Source: Metaphire vulgaris
Taxonomy: Eukaryota; Annelida; Clitellata; Crassiclitellata; Megascolecidae
DNA: 64,000 bases
Direction of reading: 5' to 3'
NCBI GenBank assembly: GCA_018105865.1
Contig: CM030834.1
Location: 12,642,719 to 12,706,718 of the forward strand
Positions within the stretch are counted from its first letter, which is position 1, and every line of letters begins with the position of its first letter. Below, piece by piece: positions 21,506-60,828 of the stretch. The translations under genes were made by a program, and so were the position numbers. The notes beneath the pieces were generated by a model, which did not search any database, was not told the DNA's origin, and saw only the letters and a list, made by a program, of their open reading frames with translations.

Positions 21506-23071
21506 TTAGTGTGAAAGCTTTTCAGCTGGTTGAGGTTTTCCCAATTGCTTTTTTCCTTTCCTCCCAGTATTTAATATCTTCTTCGGATCCAGGTCCTCGT
21601 ATACTCCCCCAAAATGTTCGTTTTCCATCAAGCGCTTCTGTCTGATCGCCTCCTGCCTTCCTTCGTTACCGTCAACTGCCGAATCTCTCTTCACGCGGCT
21701 TTCTTTGTAAACGACATCGTCATAGGTAACGATATTTGCATCAACGTCATCATCGCTGGATCTCTTGTCGTGCTCTTCGTCATCGGAGAACCTAGCCTTT
21801 CTTTCGTTATCTTCTTCTTCCTCTTCCTCCTCCTCTTCTTCATCTTCGTCGTCTTCGTCGCCTAGACCTCTCGCTTTCCTGACTGCGTCGTAGTAGAACC
21901 CGACATCATCGTCAGCGTCGTCGTCTGAATCGCTTGCCCTTCGGACCATCCGATCTTCGTATCTGCTGTCGCCGGCGTCCACCAGGTGGTGCTGCTCCTG
22001 GTCGTTGGAAAACTCGAAGCCTTCGTTGAATCTCCTGCGGCGAGATCGCACCTTCTGGTCGTCGCGTCTTCGGCGCAGCAGATTCGAGTCGTCTTCGCCA
22101 AGGGCGACGTCTCTGTTGGTTCTGCTCTGCAGCTCTTCCTCTGAACGAAGAAACGGATTGTAGTGGCGGCGAAGCTGACGATACGAAGAACTGTCGTCGG
22201 CGTTGCGATAGTGTCTCTGTGGGGCGCTGTGCTGGCGTCTTCGTCTCTGTCGTTTCTCTCGGCGGCGACTCTTCTCCGTCTTCTTTCGCTGTACAATGCG
22301 TCTGTCTTCGCGGTCTCTTGCCTGTCGTGATTGGTGCTTTCGTTGTCTCAAGAGATTCTCCAGTTCTTCCTCTTCTTCGTCCTCGATAGTTTTTTCGTCG
22401 TCGTTGCGTTTCTGTTTGAAGTTCCTGTCTCTGTTAGCAACTGGCGACATCTTACTATTTGACTTGGAACGTCTGAAATTATTGTTGCGCTTCGATTTCT
22501 GCTCATCATCATCCTCATCATACGCGACCGAGTAATGACGCTTCTTTGCCTTTCCCAGGTTTTCGCTTCCTGCCGCCTCCTCCATCTTCATTTCTCTTTT
22601 TACTTCTTCTTCTTCTATCTCTTCCTCTTCTTTGATTTCCTCAGCCTTTGCTCTTTCTTTTGTCTTTTCCTTCTCTTCAGCTTTCTTCTCTTCGACACCA
22701 GATCGTTTCTCTTCGTTTGCAGCCGCCACTTGCTTCTTCTCCTTAGATTCGGACTCAACGTCTCTTCTAGCCCTAGGACCTTCAAAACTGAAGACTGGAT
22801 CGTTTCCTGTATTTTTCTTCGTGATGTTTCCATCGGACACGATCATCATTCTGTTAATCTTTGGTTTCCATGTATTCCACTTCTCTGCTTCATCCTGCAA
22901 CTCCTGCACCGCGTCTGGTTCGGCTCGACTATTGGCTGGGGAACTACTGACGTCCGGTGGAGCAGTGTTACGACCGAATGAGTTTGCCTTTACATCAGTT
23001 TTCGATCGATTCTGTGCTTCCACAGAAGACAGACAGATGCCCAACAGAACGTATTCGATCGGCAGCCTCAT
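21506..23071 (-). CDS. Secreted polyampholyte precursor, 521 aa (granin/prohormone-like)
   Basis: Single exon of 522 codons. MRLPIEYVLLGICLSSVEA is a clean signal peptide with cleavage likely after VEA. The mature part has few hydrophobic residues and no Cys: Glu/Lys-rich from about residue 105 to 165, Arg-rich around 225-300, Asp/Glu runs around 385-440, and dibasic or tetrabasic sites throughout (RRRR, KKR, KR). The C-terminus has FGGVYEDLDPKKIL, comparable to GGKIVDPEKMF at the end of the 855-aa protein. A strong acceptor (TTTGTAGCCTTCTGCAG) ends 6 nt before the ATG, and a CRE/TATA promoter lies 1.1 kb further upstream, the same plan as its convergent neighbour. Probably a secretory-granule type precursor and distant paralogue. 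No domain recognised; a nuclear role is argued against by the signal peptide. Confidence 0.85.
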   Translation of the reverse strand: MRLPIEYVLLGICLSSVEAQNRSKTDVKANSFGRNTAPPDVSSSPANSRAEPDAVQELQDEAEKWNTWKPKINRMMIVSDGNITKKNTGNDPVFSFEGPRARRDVESESKEKKQVAAANEEKRSGVEEKKAEEKEKTKERAKAEEIKEEEEIEEEEVKREMKMEEAAGSENLGKAKKRHYSVAYDEDDDEQKSKRNNNFRRSKSNSKMSPVANRDRNFKQKRNDDEKTIEDEEEEELENLLRQRKHQSRQARDREDRRIVQRKKTEKSRRREKRQRRRRQHSAPQRHYRNADDSSSYRQLRRHYNPFLRSEEELQSRTNRDVALGEDDSNLLRRRRDDQKVRSRRRRFNEGFEFSNDQEQHHLVDAGDSRYEDRMVRRASDSDDDADDDVGFYYDAVRKARGLGDEDDEDEEEEEEEEEEDNERKARFSDDEEHDKRSSDDDVDANIVTYDDVVYKESRVKRDSAVDGNEGRQEAIRQKRLMENEHFGGVYEDLDPKKILNTGRKGKKQLGKPQPAEKLSH

Positions 23072-23631
23072 GTTTCTCTGCAGAAGGCTACAAAATCATA
23101 CAATCTTCTGCGATAAATTTTGTCAGAATATAAACATTAAGTCTTTCAGTTCTGAATATATCCAAACTTCCTGACATATTATAGTGAAGATCATCAACCG
23201 GACCCACGCATTAGCATCCTAAATGGCCCACGTGGCGTCAGATTAAATAGATTCTGTTGCAAAATTTTATTCAGTCTTGTCCAAAATCAAACGACTGAAC
23301 ATTTCACAGGCAACAAATGTCCAATTATTATGCTGCCTTTGCTTTCTTGAAATTTTATTCGTCTATTTCATCACTTGCTGATAATAGTCTAATTGCCCGT
23401 TGACAAAAATACTATAGCCATTTAGCTTTAAGTCCTGAAATCCAGTTTAAATTTCTCGCGATTCTACGTGAAAACCTGACCAGAGATATTAAATCAAATT
23501 GTCTTTAAGAGGGAATTTTATCGCTAGCTAGAGTATCATTTTTATCTCAATTGATTGACTGACTGACTGACTGACTTACTTACTTACTGACTGACTGACT
23601 GACTGACTGATTGATTGAGTGAGTGAGTGAG

Positions 23632-23676
<45 letters not shown>

Positions 23677-24194
23677 ATTAGCCAGTATTCTATTTTTTCT
23701 CCAAAAGTTGTGGTTACTCTCGCCTACGAAACATTGTACGGCCAGTAAAATCATACAGTACGATATTTACCAGATAGCAATTACAACAAGTAATTATTAT
23801 GACCTACGTTTCTTCTTCTTATCAGTCAAATGGATTTCCGCATAACCTTAAGGTTACTAAAAGGCGAAAGCTATGACAGCCCACTGTCAAAATGGATACA
23901 CTTCTAAATATACAAGACGTACGATGCGCATCTGTTCTAAAAGACATTTCAATGATAATTTTAATCGAGCTATAAGTACCCAACATTTCCCGATATTTTA
24001 AGACCAGTGACCTCGAATTTTAAATACGAGCATAGTCAATCGAAATCAGTGTTTCATTCTGCTAGATCCAGAAGTTCTGAGTGTATTTCTTAGGTTATGA
24101 GAGAATTGCAGATTTTCGTATTAGAACTGACCGAAACTTTGCCCTGAAGACTGAGAATTTACCGAATTGATTAAAAGCTGAAAATCATCGGATG
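23072..24194 (-). other. 5' leader / probable 5'UTR intron of the 521-aa gene
   Basis: Between the ATG and the candidate TATA box. It contains the acceptor next to the ATG and the tetranucleotide array at 23551-23677. No upstream coding exon seen. Confidence 0.4.
23551..23677. repeat. (TGAC)n/(TGAT)n tetranucleotide array
   Basis: Runs of GACT, TACT, GAGT and GATT units, a composite tetranucleotide satellite. Confidence 0.95.
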
Positions 24195-24255
24195 ATTTAT
24201 ACGCTTCTTTAAATGTTCAATCGCTCGACGTCATGGCAACGAGAGAATGACGTAA
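24195..24255 (-). promoter_or_regulatory. Candidate CRE/TATA promoter of the 521-aa gene
   Basis: On the minus strand: TTACGTCA (24255-24248), TGACGTCG (24233-24226), then TATAAAT (24201-24195), in the correct order and spacing for a promoter facing the ORF at 23071. The TGACGTCG variant and the TATAAAT box are the same words used upstream of the 855-aa gene. Confidence 0.55.
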
Positions 24256-24280
24256 TCTTTCGTCATAGTTATTGTGCGAA

Positions 24281-24420
24281 GTTTCTTTAGATCTTGCGTT
24301 AAGATCATGGTTAAGATAGTATCCATGGATATCCAAAATATCCATAGATAGTTTCTTTAGATCTTGCGTTAAGATCATGGTTAAGATAGTATACATAGAT
24401 ATCCAAAATATCCATAGATA
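24281..24420. repeat. 70-bp tandem duplication
   Basis: 24281-24350 and 24351-24420 are the same sequence with two differences; each contains AGATCTTGCGTTAAGATCATGG and ends in ATATCCAAAATATCCATAGATA. It lies just upstream of the minus-strand promoter. Confidence 0.95.
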
Positions 24421-25435
24421 TATAGCTCAGATTAATTTCACAACATTAAGTTTTCTTATGAAGAAGATAGACATTGTGTACCTATAGGGGAAACTTTATA
24501 CAAAATGAAACTGTACAAGAGGGCGCTGACAAATGCTTATATAACTTCTTTCTTTATAGACTTATATATAATTAATTTTAATGAGCTATATAAAAAATAT
24601 TATGGAGCCGCTCGTACGAACCGTTTTTTTGGTCACGATCCGGTTGATAATCATATCGCAAGTATGACCATAAGTTCTATCTGGAACCGAGATAATGGAC
24701 CAAAGGAAATCCAATTGAAAGTATGTTTGTGACGTTTTGTACTGAAATCTTGAGTTCTGGAATTTTTGAATCTGTAGACACCGAATCGCAGGTTGCCTTA
24801 TTAAGCCTTTAACCATTTGGCAGGAGTAATAGGATACGATCTACGCAGAATTATCATATAAAGCAATGCACCATTTAGGCTGATTATACCACTTAAGTTA
24901 AGTGCAAACTCTGGAGAAAGCAGAAATTAAGAACATTACTCTAACAACAATACAGTATCTCTGTTCTGTTAGTTGCATGAAATTTTCTGGTTTTAATTTT
25001 GATACGAAACCATGATGCCGCACAAACACGCTCACACACATCCACCCACACAAACACGCACACACAGAGACACGCATACATATAATACATATAATAATAT
25101 ATATTAAGTCATTGGAGAGATGTGATACATAGTGTAGCCCAACCTCGCATCGAGGATGGCTAAAGAACAGAACAGAGCATTGAGAGCAAGAGAACCTGTT
25201 GCTAATTAACTGGTATCAGCCTATGGCTGTATTGAAATCATGTGATGGCTAATACATAAAAACGTCAATTCGATTGATCGCAGTGAATGTGTGGACCTAA
25301 TTTCAGAAATTCTGCCTAAAATTTTGCTTCTGACTGCAAGCCATCAGCTTGACTGGAATCGAAATCTGACTAAAATCGATTTACTAATTTGAATCGTATC
25401 AGAGACATTGATTGGAAATTGATCCCAAATCGAGA
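24421..25435. other. Intergenic, nothing firm
   Basis: AT-rich, with a short CACA-rich patch near 25020-25075. No supported gene. Confidence 0.45.
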
Positions 25436-25443
25436 TTTTAGGA

Positions 25444-25796
25444 CAGTGGCTCTTAACCGAGGGCACCGGTACTCCTTGGGGGGTACTTGATGGACTTTGT
25501 TGGGGTACACAGAATGATCTGGAAATAAAGTCTTCTGTTTTAATGACCTTTACTACAATGTACAGCACACTGTACAGATAACATACTTTAGAAATGTTTG
25601 TAATAAATTAGAAATTGTAAAAGAAATGTTCCACTTTCTGGCGTGTGCACAATCTGTGACAGAAGTAGGTTGCAGTTTATATTTTTCAATATACTACGGA
25701 GCGTAAACTTAGTAGGCTGTAGGCTGGCAGTGGGTACTTCGCTCTCTTGCACTGGTTTCAAAAGTACGTAATCACAAAAAGCTTAAAGAACCACTG
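25444..25796. mobile_element. hAT-type MITE (CAGTGGCTCTTAAC family)
   Basis: 353 bp, CAGTGGCTCTTAAC...TTAAAGAACCACTG, with target duplication TTTTAGGA / TTTTAGAA. The interior GGTACTCCTTGGGGGGTACTTGATGG recalls the Charlie/hAT type also seen at 43882-44235. Confidence 0.8.
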
Positions 25797-26317
25797 TTTT
25801 AGAAGATCAGACTCGACGAAATAAAGGTTCCGTTGTTTAGGTTTCCGTAACAGCCGTCGTATGCTCAGCCAGCTGTGCACGACGCAGCCATCTAGACGTC
25901 TGGCTTCCTGTATGTTATTCTTCCTGTGTGTTCCTGGCTTTCTGTATGTTATCCTTAGCGTCATCAAGCAGGTGGCTGCTGTCAGCTGGCGTTCGGCCGT
26001 CACGTGACAGCGTTTATCCACCTACTCGGAGCTGTCATTCCACGAGATAAGCATACACAAAGGTTGGGACCAATAGCAGACAGACAGACAAACAGGAAGG
26101 CAGGCGTTGGACAGACGAAACTATAACTATATGCGGGCGTAGGACAGATTTGTATGTTAAATAACGAAATTGAAAGCATATGGACGGTAGCGTTAAGCTG
26201 GCCGCGTGAATTCTAATTATTAATTCGGCCCTTATACGTGGATATAGGGGATACAGTCTGATCAGGAGAATTCGGAACTGTTCTAAAATCGAGTGGTCTA
26301 CTGAAATTGTGGAAAAT

Positions 26318-54389
<28,072 letters not shown>

Positions 54390-54506
54390 GCCTTAAATGT
54401 CACTGCTGCATGGATAAGTGTCTCTTCGCAGATATAATTATTGATATATTTATCATTTTGTTTCCCCCATATCATATAGAAGTCACACTTACAATTTAGA
54501 TTAGGC

Positions 54507-54561
<55 letters not shown>

Positions 54562-54576
54562 TGTATGTGTGTGTAT
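54507..54576. repeat. (TA)n-(TG)n microsatellite
   Basis: TA then TG units with two TATG interruptions. Confidence 0.97.
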
Positions 54577-56479
54577 TAGCAGTTGTGTGTGATCTGCATT
54601 CCATTAATATATTCGGCTAAATTGTTTACAATGAGGCAGTGCTGTTTGATAAGTGATGAGAATTGGATAAAATTGCATAGACGGTTACGGGTCACAGTAA
54701 AATACAGAAGCTTTGATTTGCTAATGCCAAATTGCTATCATGCAGTTTTATGTTTTTTTTTTAAATCAGAAGTGTAATGGCAGTTAAGTTAATTATCTTC
54801 TTTAATAGCAGTTTATGAGTAATTGTTGGTCAGTTGAAAGTTGGAATTTCAGCAGCACGTTGTCACTTCGTGTTTTATTTGTTTAAAAAAATGTTCTTGT
54901 ACTAAACTAAAATATTGTTATTGAGAATGAAGTGAAAGTATTGCTTAAGTATGTAACGATTATTATTATTAGTTCGGTGCTATATATATGTAGATTCTGT
55001 TGGATAGTTTACGACCTGTACATTGCATAACCTTGGAGGTTTATGATAAGCGATGCTACTGGTGCTGTCCATACTGTTATTGTTTTCATTGTGTTATTTG
55101 AAGTCGTTAAATGTAACATGTTTTTTCTAAAATACTATTTAACATATTTACTTGGATTATATGAAAAAATTTGGTCTAATTTACTGTTCTCATTCCGTGC
55201 AAAAGAAATGTATTAATGGTTTTAAGTTTAATATCGCCCTCCGAAAGACGACCACTTGACTATTGAAATGGAATCGCAAAACAAACGTATCGGTTGGTTT
55301 TATCTTCTATCTTCATCTTTGTCTGCGGAATCTCTTTGATTGTATGTATTAAATGTATTTACGCACTTTTATTAAGGTTTATGTCATAAAACCGCCAACA
55401 ATCTGTTGCACTACAGTCTACAGAGTCGAATAAAATGGCCTACAAACCGGAAAACACTGCAAAGTATTAGACCTTTCGACACTATAATCCTAGAGCAGAT
55501 CGCATTTGAAGGGATTCTGAGACAAACTCCTGTATATTATGAAGTCATTAAAAATGACTATGATACGCACTAACCCATCTGGAACTTCTCGCTGCTTTTT
55601 TGGAGAGTAGATAAAAATCGAATCAGATTGCCTTCTTCCGATCTCAAGCTGCAGTGTTTATTATGAACTAGTTGTTCCTGGCAAAACGTTGCTGTCGCAG
55701 AATGAGTTCTACTGCGCGAGCAACTGCGAACGACGACCTCTCCCTCTCTCCTTCCCTCTTGCTCTCCCTGGCGGGTGCCGCCACCCCTCTCCCACAACTT
55801 CCTCTTCCAAACCTTCCTCTCCGCCCCTCTCTCTCTCTTTCCCCAAATATCATTTCCCATAACCGATCAGAACACCACTCTCCGCCCACTACTCCAGCTT
55901 CCGCTCCCCTCACTCCCCCGCTCCCCTTTTCTTTACTAACATAACCTAGGATTTGCAGACCTATAGCATTAAACTGCTGATGACAATAGATTATATCGCC
56001 TAAGTAATACTAACGTGAACGCGTTAGCCTTGTCCAATTCATAAGCCGTGAAATAACGGAACGGTGTTAGCTTTGATTGTTTAAACGATAAAATCGCAAT
56101 TTACACCACCTACATAGTGCAGGAGTCGCGCATGTGCTGTGACGCGACCCACCTAGTAAGCTGTGCGAGGTGGGCAATGGGCATGAGCTGTGACCTAGTT
56201 TTGACCAGTAGAACGACATAGGGAAAGTCACGTGATTGATCAGAGCAATACTGTACGGTGCCCGCATGCGCGGTGACACGGCCTAATTTTATGAAGTTCA
56301 GACTTTACAAAATGCGACTGCCACGTTATTTCCTGCGTTCGTTCGCTTAAATTCAAACGCAGGTTAATCTAAATGCTGTTTTGACGAAAGCGCGTGATAA
56401 AAAGCATCTGTAATCGAACGGAAGGTTTTATAAAAATTTCAAAACAATTGGTCAAGAACTTTCGAGGATTAGCCATTAT
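54577..56479. other. 3' flank of the receptor gene, nothing firm
   Basis: AT-rich; a pyrimidine-rich stretch at 55730-55930 gives low-complexity open frames on both strands. No supported gene. Confidence 0.45.
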
Positions 56480-56487
56480 GTGCAAAC

Positions 56488-56675
56488 CAGTGTTTATTCT
56501 AGCCCCCTTGACATTGGGGGGATTTTGAAATGTTTGGGGGGACAAGGTTTGAGTTTCCACACGTTTGGGGGGGAAATTTCCATTCCCCCAGCTAACATCT
56601 AAAAAAATTTGGGGGGGAATTTTCAAACTTTGGGGGGGAAATTCCCCCCCTAAGAAGGCCTAGAATAAACACTGT
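56488..56675 (-). mobile_element. hAT-type MITE, CAGTGTTTATTCTAG family, copy b
   Basis: 188 bp, inverted relative to copy a, target duplication GTGCAAAC (56480-56487, 56676-56683). Poly-G blocks inside. Confidence 0.88.
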
Positions 56676-56683
56676 GTGCAAAC

Positions 56684-57766
56684 GAACATTACATTTTTAT
56701 TTATAAAGATTATTGTTCTCAACCCGAGGACACAGCATTCCCAACGATACTCGATTCTTCACTGCGCAAGACACAATAATACAGATAAATCTTGGCAAGC
56801 TTTTGATGCGTCGCTTCGTGGCATCTTTATTTCACAGCATTTACAACCAAACGACTCTAAACAACGAGATTCATCAACATCCATAGATATTTCATCATTT
56901 TTAAAAGCAAATGCTTGCCTGCCCGCGCTTAGTTCACAGCAGCACACGTCATCGAGTTACAGAAGGGCGTAAAATGACTGATCACGTCTAAGATTAAACT
57001 GCTGCATGGCTCTCTTTTGCTGATATAATATACTTTGAAATATGTTTCGTTTCTATTTCCGACGTCTTCGTTTCGTCATTCGCTCGAGTTTTCAGCCAAT
57101 CGACTGGTGGCAAATCAATCATTTTCCTTCTACAACAGCTCCGTTCTTCAACCGTTCCCGCCGAGATCTTGATTTATGTCTGTGGGTGATGAAATCGAGT
57201 GACTACAGACTTCCTGCAGGTCTGTGAGGTTTTGGAGCCCGAACGCCTAAATGCTAAATGCTTCGAAAATACGGAGAACTTTGAATGGAAACTAAGCATT
57301 ACGGAGAACTTTGAATGCATCGCATGGAAACTAAGCATTAACGAATACTGCTGAAAAAGAGAAAATCGCCAATTGAACAAAATATCCATTTTATTAACTT
57401 TAACTATCAATTCAAAGCAAGCTGCAAGTAATCACATGTTCATGGTACTGTAAATTAGTCCTAAGTATTATAGCCTATTTTTAATGCAGAAAATCTTTAT
57501 CAAGCAATAGACTTCTATGTCAAACTATCAGAATGTCTAAGGCACCAGCCGATGGTGTGCCAAACCAATCCGAATAAAAGAAAGGTCAAACCGAAAACGT
57601 CAGTCAGACCTTAGGATACTTTTCTTCTTTACAGTTGTTGCCTTTACGAATAATTTTCTAACGAAATTTAAAGAATTTAAAAGTGTAGGCGGTAAGTTTT
57701 AAGACGAAGTTTGCATAATAACTATTTAATTCATTAAAAAATTCTGTGAGTAATTGTAGTTTGAGA
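56684..57766. other. Intergenic, nothing firm
   Basis: Contains a small duplication of CGGAGAACTTTGAATG...GGAAACTAAGCATTA (about 57271-57340) and, at 57536-57610, a block shared with 62540-62640 (CAGCCGATGG(T/C)(G/A)(T/C)(G/A)CCAAA), part of a SINE/LINE. Confidence 0.45.
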
Positions 57767-57774
57767 GATTCGTC

Positions 57775-57969
57775 CATGGGCGTCCGGAGGGGAAAGCAAG
57801 GGGGTGCAATTGCACCCCCTGGAAAAGTTGTGGAGTTATGAAAAAAGTAAAATTACTTGTTTCTTTTGTCACAAAACCTTGTTTTGCACCCCTCTGGAAA
57901 ATATTTTCATTTCTTTCATCACAAGACCCTGTTTTGCACCCCCTGGAAAAATTTCTGCGGACGCCCATG
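57775..57969 (+). mobile_element. hAT-type MITE, CATGGGCGTCCG family, copy b
   Basis: 195 bp, CATGGGCGTCCGGAGG...TGCGGACGCCCATG; perfect target duplication GATTCGTC (57767-57774, 57970-57977). Confidence 0.92.
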
Positions 57970-58242
57970 GATTCGTCTTTAAATAAACAAATGACCTTAA
58001 GCTAAATGTTCTAAGTATTGTTCCAGATTCGAGGAACTTGAATGCGAGCTAGAATGACATCGCTATTAAATTAATGCGCAGATTTATTAAGGCATCCTCC
58101 GCTTGATTTCCCTGGAAATTACAGAGCTTAAATTAACGATAGATTTCGAGAGTAAGATAATTGATACGATTCCTAATAATGTGCATCAGGGTTGACCGAA
58201 AAGTTTGGGCGACTTCCACAGAAGATCAACTAATGTTCTAGA

Positions 58243-58528
58243 GCAGTGTTTCCAAAAGTGGTGACCGGAGAATGAGTCGAAAAAAAATTGAGAAAAAAGT
58301 TAGAAATTAAGAAATACTTTCTTGTGTGAGTATCATGTTGTTAACATTCATGATATTTTCACAAATGTAGAACCAAGAGAACTATGTAGAATTGGTTAGC
58401 GTGGATATATTAAGTGACATATTTAAGGACGTGTTATATGAAGAAGAATTTTAAAATGGCGTCGGTCCATGGTGCAATAGAAAATTTGTCTACAAATCCG
58501 CTAAACAAGCGCTGCATGGAGAAGCACT
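58243..58528. mobile_element. hAT-type MITE, GCAGTGTTTCCAAAAG family
   Basis: 286 bp with perfect target duplication GTTCTAGA (58235-58242, 58529-58536) and short inverted ends GCAGTG / GAAGCACT. Related sequence at 29229-29520. Confidence 0.75.
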
Positions 58529-58536
58529 GTTCTAGA

Positions 58537-59377
58537 ATAACTACACTATTCAAAGTGTAGCGTCTAGATTTCTCCTCGTGCAATTCGAACCGCGCTCTTG
58601 GGTTTTTTGGTTCATGAGTCATACGGTTGATTGGCGAACATTATGCAGTCCAGAACCACGGAGGAGACTAAGGCACACGTTCGATTCATCGAAGAATTAA
58701 CTGATAATGACAGTTTTATCGAAGCCCACACACACACACACACACTGAGGGTCGAATGGTCCATAGTTCGCTCGAGGCCGTTCATTTTCATAAGACAGAA
58801 TTCGTAGCCCTTGAGCAGGCTATCAACAACGACTAAACAGAAATCCAGGAGATAAATCCAGGAGATATAGTCGCTTATTTAAAAAGACAGAATTTTCACT
58901 CTAATTGTTTACACAGAATATTGCAATCGGCAATTAATCTATGCCCACGCTATCAAACCTATGTATGAATGATATCTGCAGGTTATGAATGCAGCTAGCC
59001 GAAGGTTAGATCCACCACAGACTACCTGCTTTACCTCGGAATTCGAGAATGGATGTTTCCTGTGTGTTGCCAAGGTGCATGCAAAAATCAAATTCGACCT
59101 TTTTCCGACGTTGCCGAACGTTCCTGTCGATCGGGAGGCGTCTCCTTATCTTCAAGCGCTTTCGGACCAGCTGTCTACTGTCTGCCATCGAAGGTTTGGG
59201 TTTCGTTTTTGGCTCTCCGGTCGCCTTGCTATGATGATGCATCAAACAGGCAAAGCAATCGAACAATATTCATCTGGAACCAATTGAATGCGGGATGAGA
59301 AAAACCTCTGTGCCAGTCCTATATGATAAGACTTGCGCGCGTGAATTTGATTTTCTTCTTCTGGTATGCGTGCCGAG

Positions 59378-59379
<2 letters not shown>
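58537..59379. other. Intergenic, nothing firm
   Basis: (CA)n at 58727-58745. The stretch 58985-59290 is open in several frames and slightly GC-rich, but I see no domain or consistent splice set. Confidence 0.4.

Positions 59380-59421
<42 letters not shown>
59380..59421. repeat. (GA)n microsatellite
   Basis: About 21 units. Confidence 0.97.
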
Positions 59422-59424
<3 letters not shown>

Positions 59425-60061
59425 TGACTGTTGTTTCGATGTCTTGAGCGTTGCGGCGAATAAGAACGGCGCTGCAAAACAGCCGATCCGGTCCTAAATA
59501 AAACCGGTTTCTTCTATGCCAAAAGAAAAGAACAACTAGACAAATATTTGCAACCTTTCGAATCTCCGAAGCCGAACCAGAAATAAAACATCCGAGCGAA
59601 TAACAACCGACTCAGAAAATAGTGCACAATGAAAACAGATGAAGCATGCGCTGACATAATTCCTATGCCACACACACACGCGCGTACATACATGTACAAT
59701 AGTTGAAGTGATGATATTTTGACTCAGCAGTGTTATATAAATATTGCGCAACAGCAATTTGTAACTATAGCTGGCGGTTCTTGGCAAACTGGTTTTTGTT
59801 TCACTCCCCAACATTTGTTGTTGCGTATGATTATTAATCCAAATATTTATATAGCTCAATTTAGCGAAGGATGGTTATATCAGTCTTTGTTGTTTTCTTG
59901 TACCCCCTAACGCCGAAATTGAGTCGGTTTGTGACATATCGCCGCAATCTTCTTTACCACCCGCGAAGACTTAGCCTATGTGGAAAAAATAAGTAAAAAT
60001 CCCGGACGTGTGAAGTAGAAGTTCGATGATTGGATATATAGGCGGTGGTGGTCTTACGCTG

Positions 60062-60065
<4 letters not shown>

Positions 60066-60098
<33 letters not shown>
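60066..60098. repeat. (CT)n microsatellite
   Basis: About 16 units. Confidence 0.97.
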
Positions 60099-60099
<1 letters not shown>

Positions 60100-60102
<3 letters not shown>

Positions 60103-60828
60103 GGTATCACCTTGCCATGATTAGTTAATATGCTTCTGGACCCAAATCCTCTCTTAGTTTCCCTCTGTATTAGTCAGATTGAATTCACGAGTGAGAATAC
60201 CGCGTCCAAGTTCTGCATGCCGGCGATCATACCCGTATATAAATGCTTTCTCGAGAGGAAATAAATTGTCTTACCGGGTGTTTTTGTCGTCCTTGATCTA
60301 TAGACATCTTATCAGCATCCGGTGCGACTATCGGAGCAGCTGATTGGGCAAAAAACGTGTTAGATGATTGATGAGCGCTGCTACGTTAGAGACTAAGGCA
60401 ATCCATCTCCGCATATTCGTTCTTCGCCTCTTTTGACACTACTTTATGTCGGTAATAATCGAACGTACAGTGCTATGCGGTTCTTATTTGATTACGAAAT
60501 GAAAAAAAATCGTCAGATAAACGGACTTATTTGAACCTCTGCAAGAGCAGACACATCGTAAAAACCCGAGTCTACTGAATGACGTCATAGTGCTGTCAAA
60601 TAAATTACTCCGAGGTTAAAATAGGCTTAGAAAACTATGCTCCAGCGTTATTGATCAAATGAAGACCCTACTTCGAATTGATTTTTAATTATATTATTAA
60701 TGATGCACAGCACAGGCATTGAGAAAAGTCACTCATGGCGTTTGGAGCAGACGACTAGCTAGCGTCTTAGCGGATGGCACTGCTGTAGAACTTAGACTAG
60801 AAGATGAACCACGACCTGGACTTTGCTT
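60100..60828. other. Intergenic, nothing firm
   Basis: A TATAAATG near 60235 and a TGACGTCAT at 60579 are isolated and do not precede an ORF. Confidence 0.4.

Noticed and set aside
57492..57613. Alternative terminal exon for the Ig receptor (ENLYQAIDFYVKLSE...)
   Set aside because: Good acceptor and phase, but its second half matches a repeat block also found at 62540-62640.
60579..60586. Isolated TGACGTCA at about 60579
   Set aside because: No TATA box or ORF in the right place; one CRE word per tens of kb is expected by chance, unlike the clusters at 10.9 and 24.2 kb.
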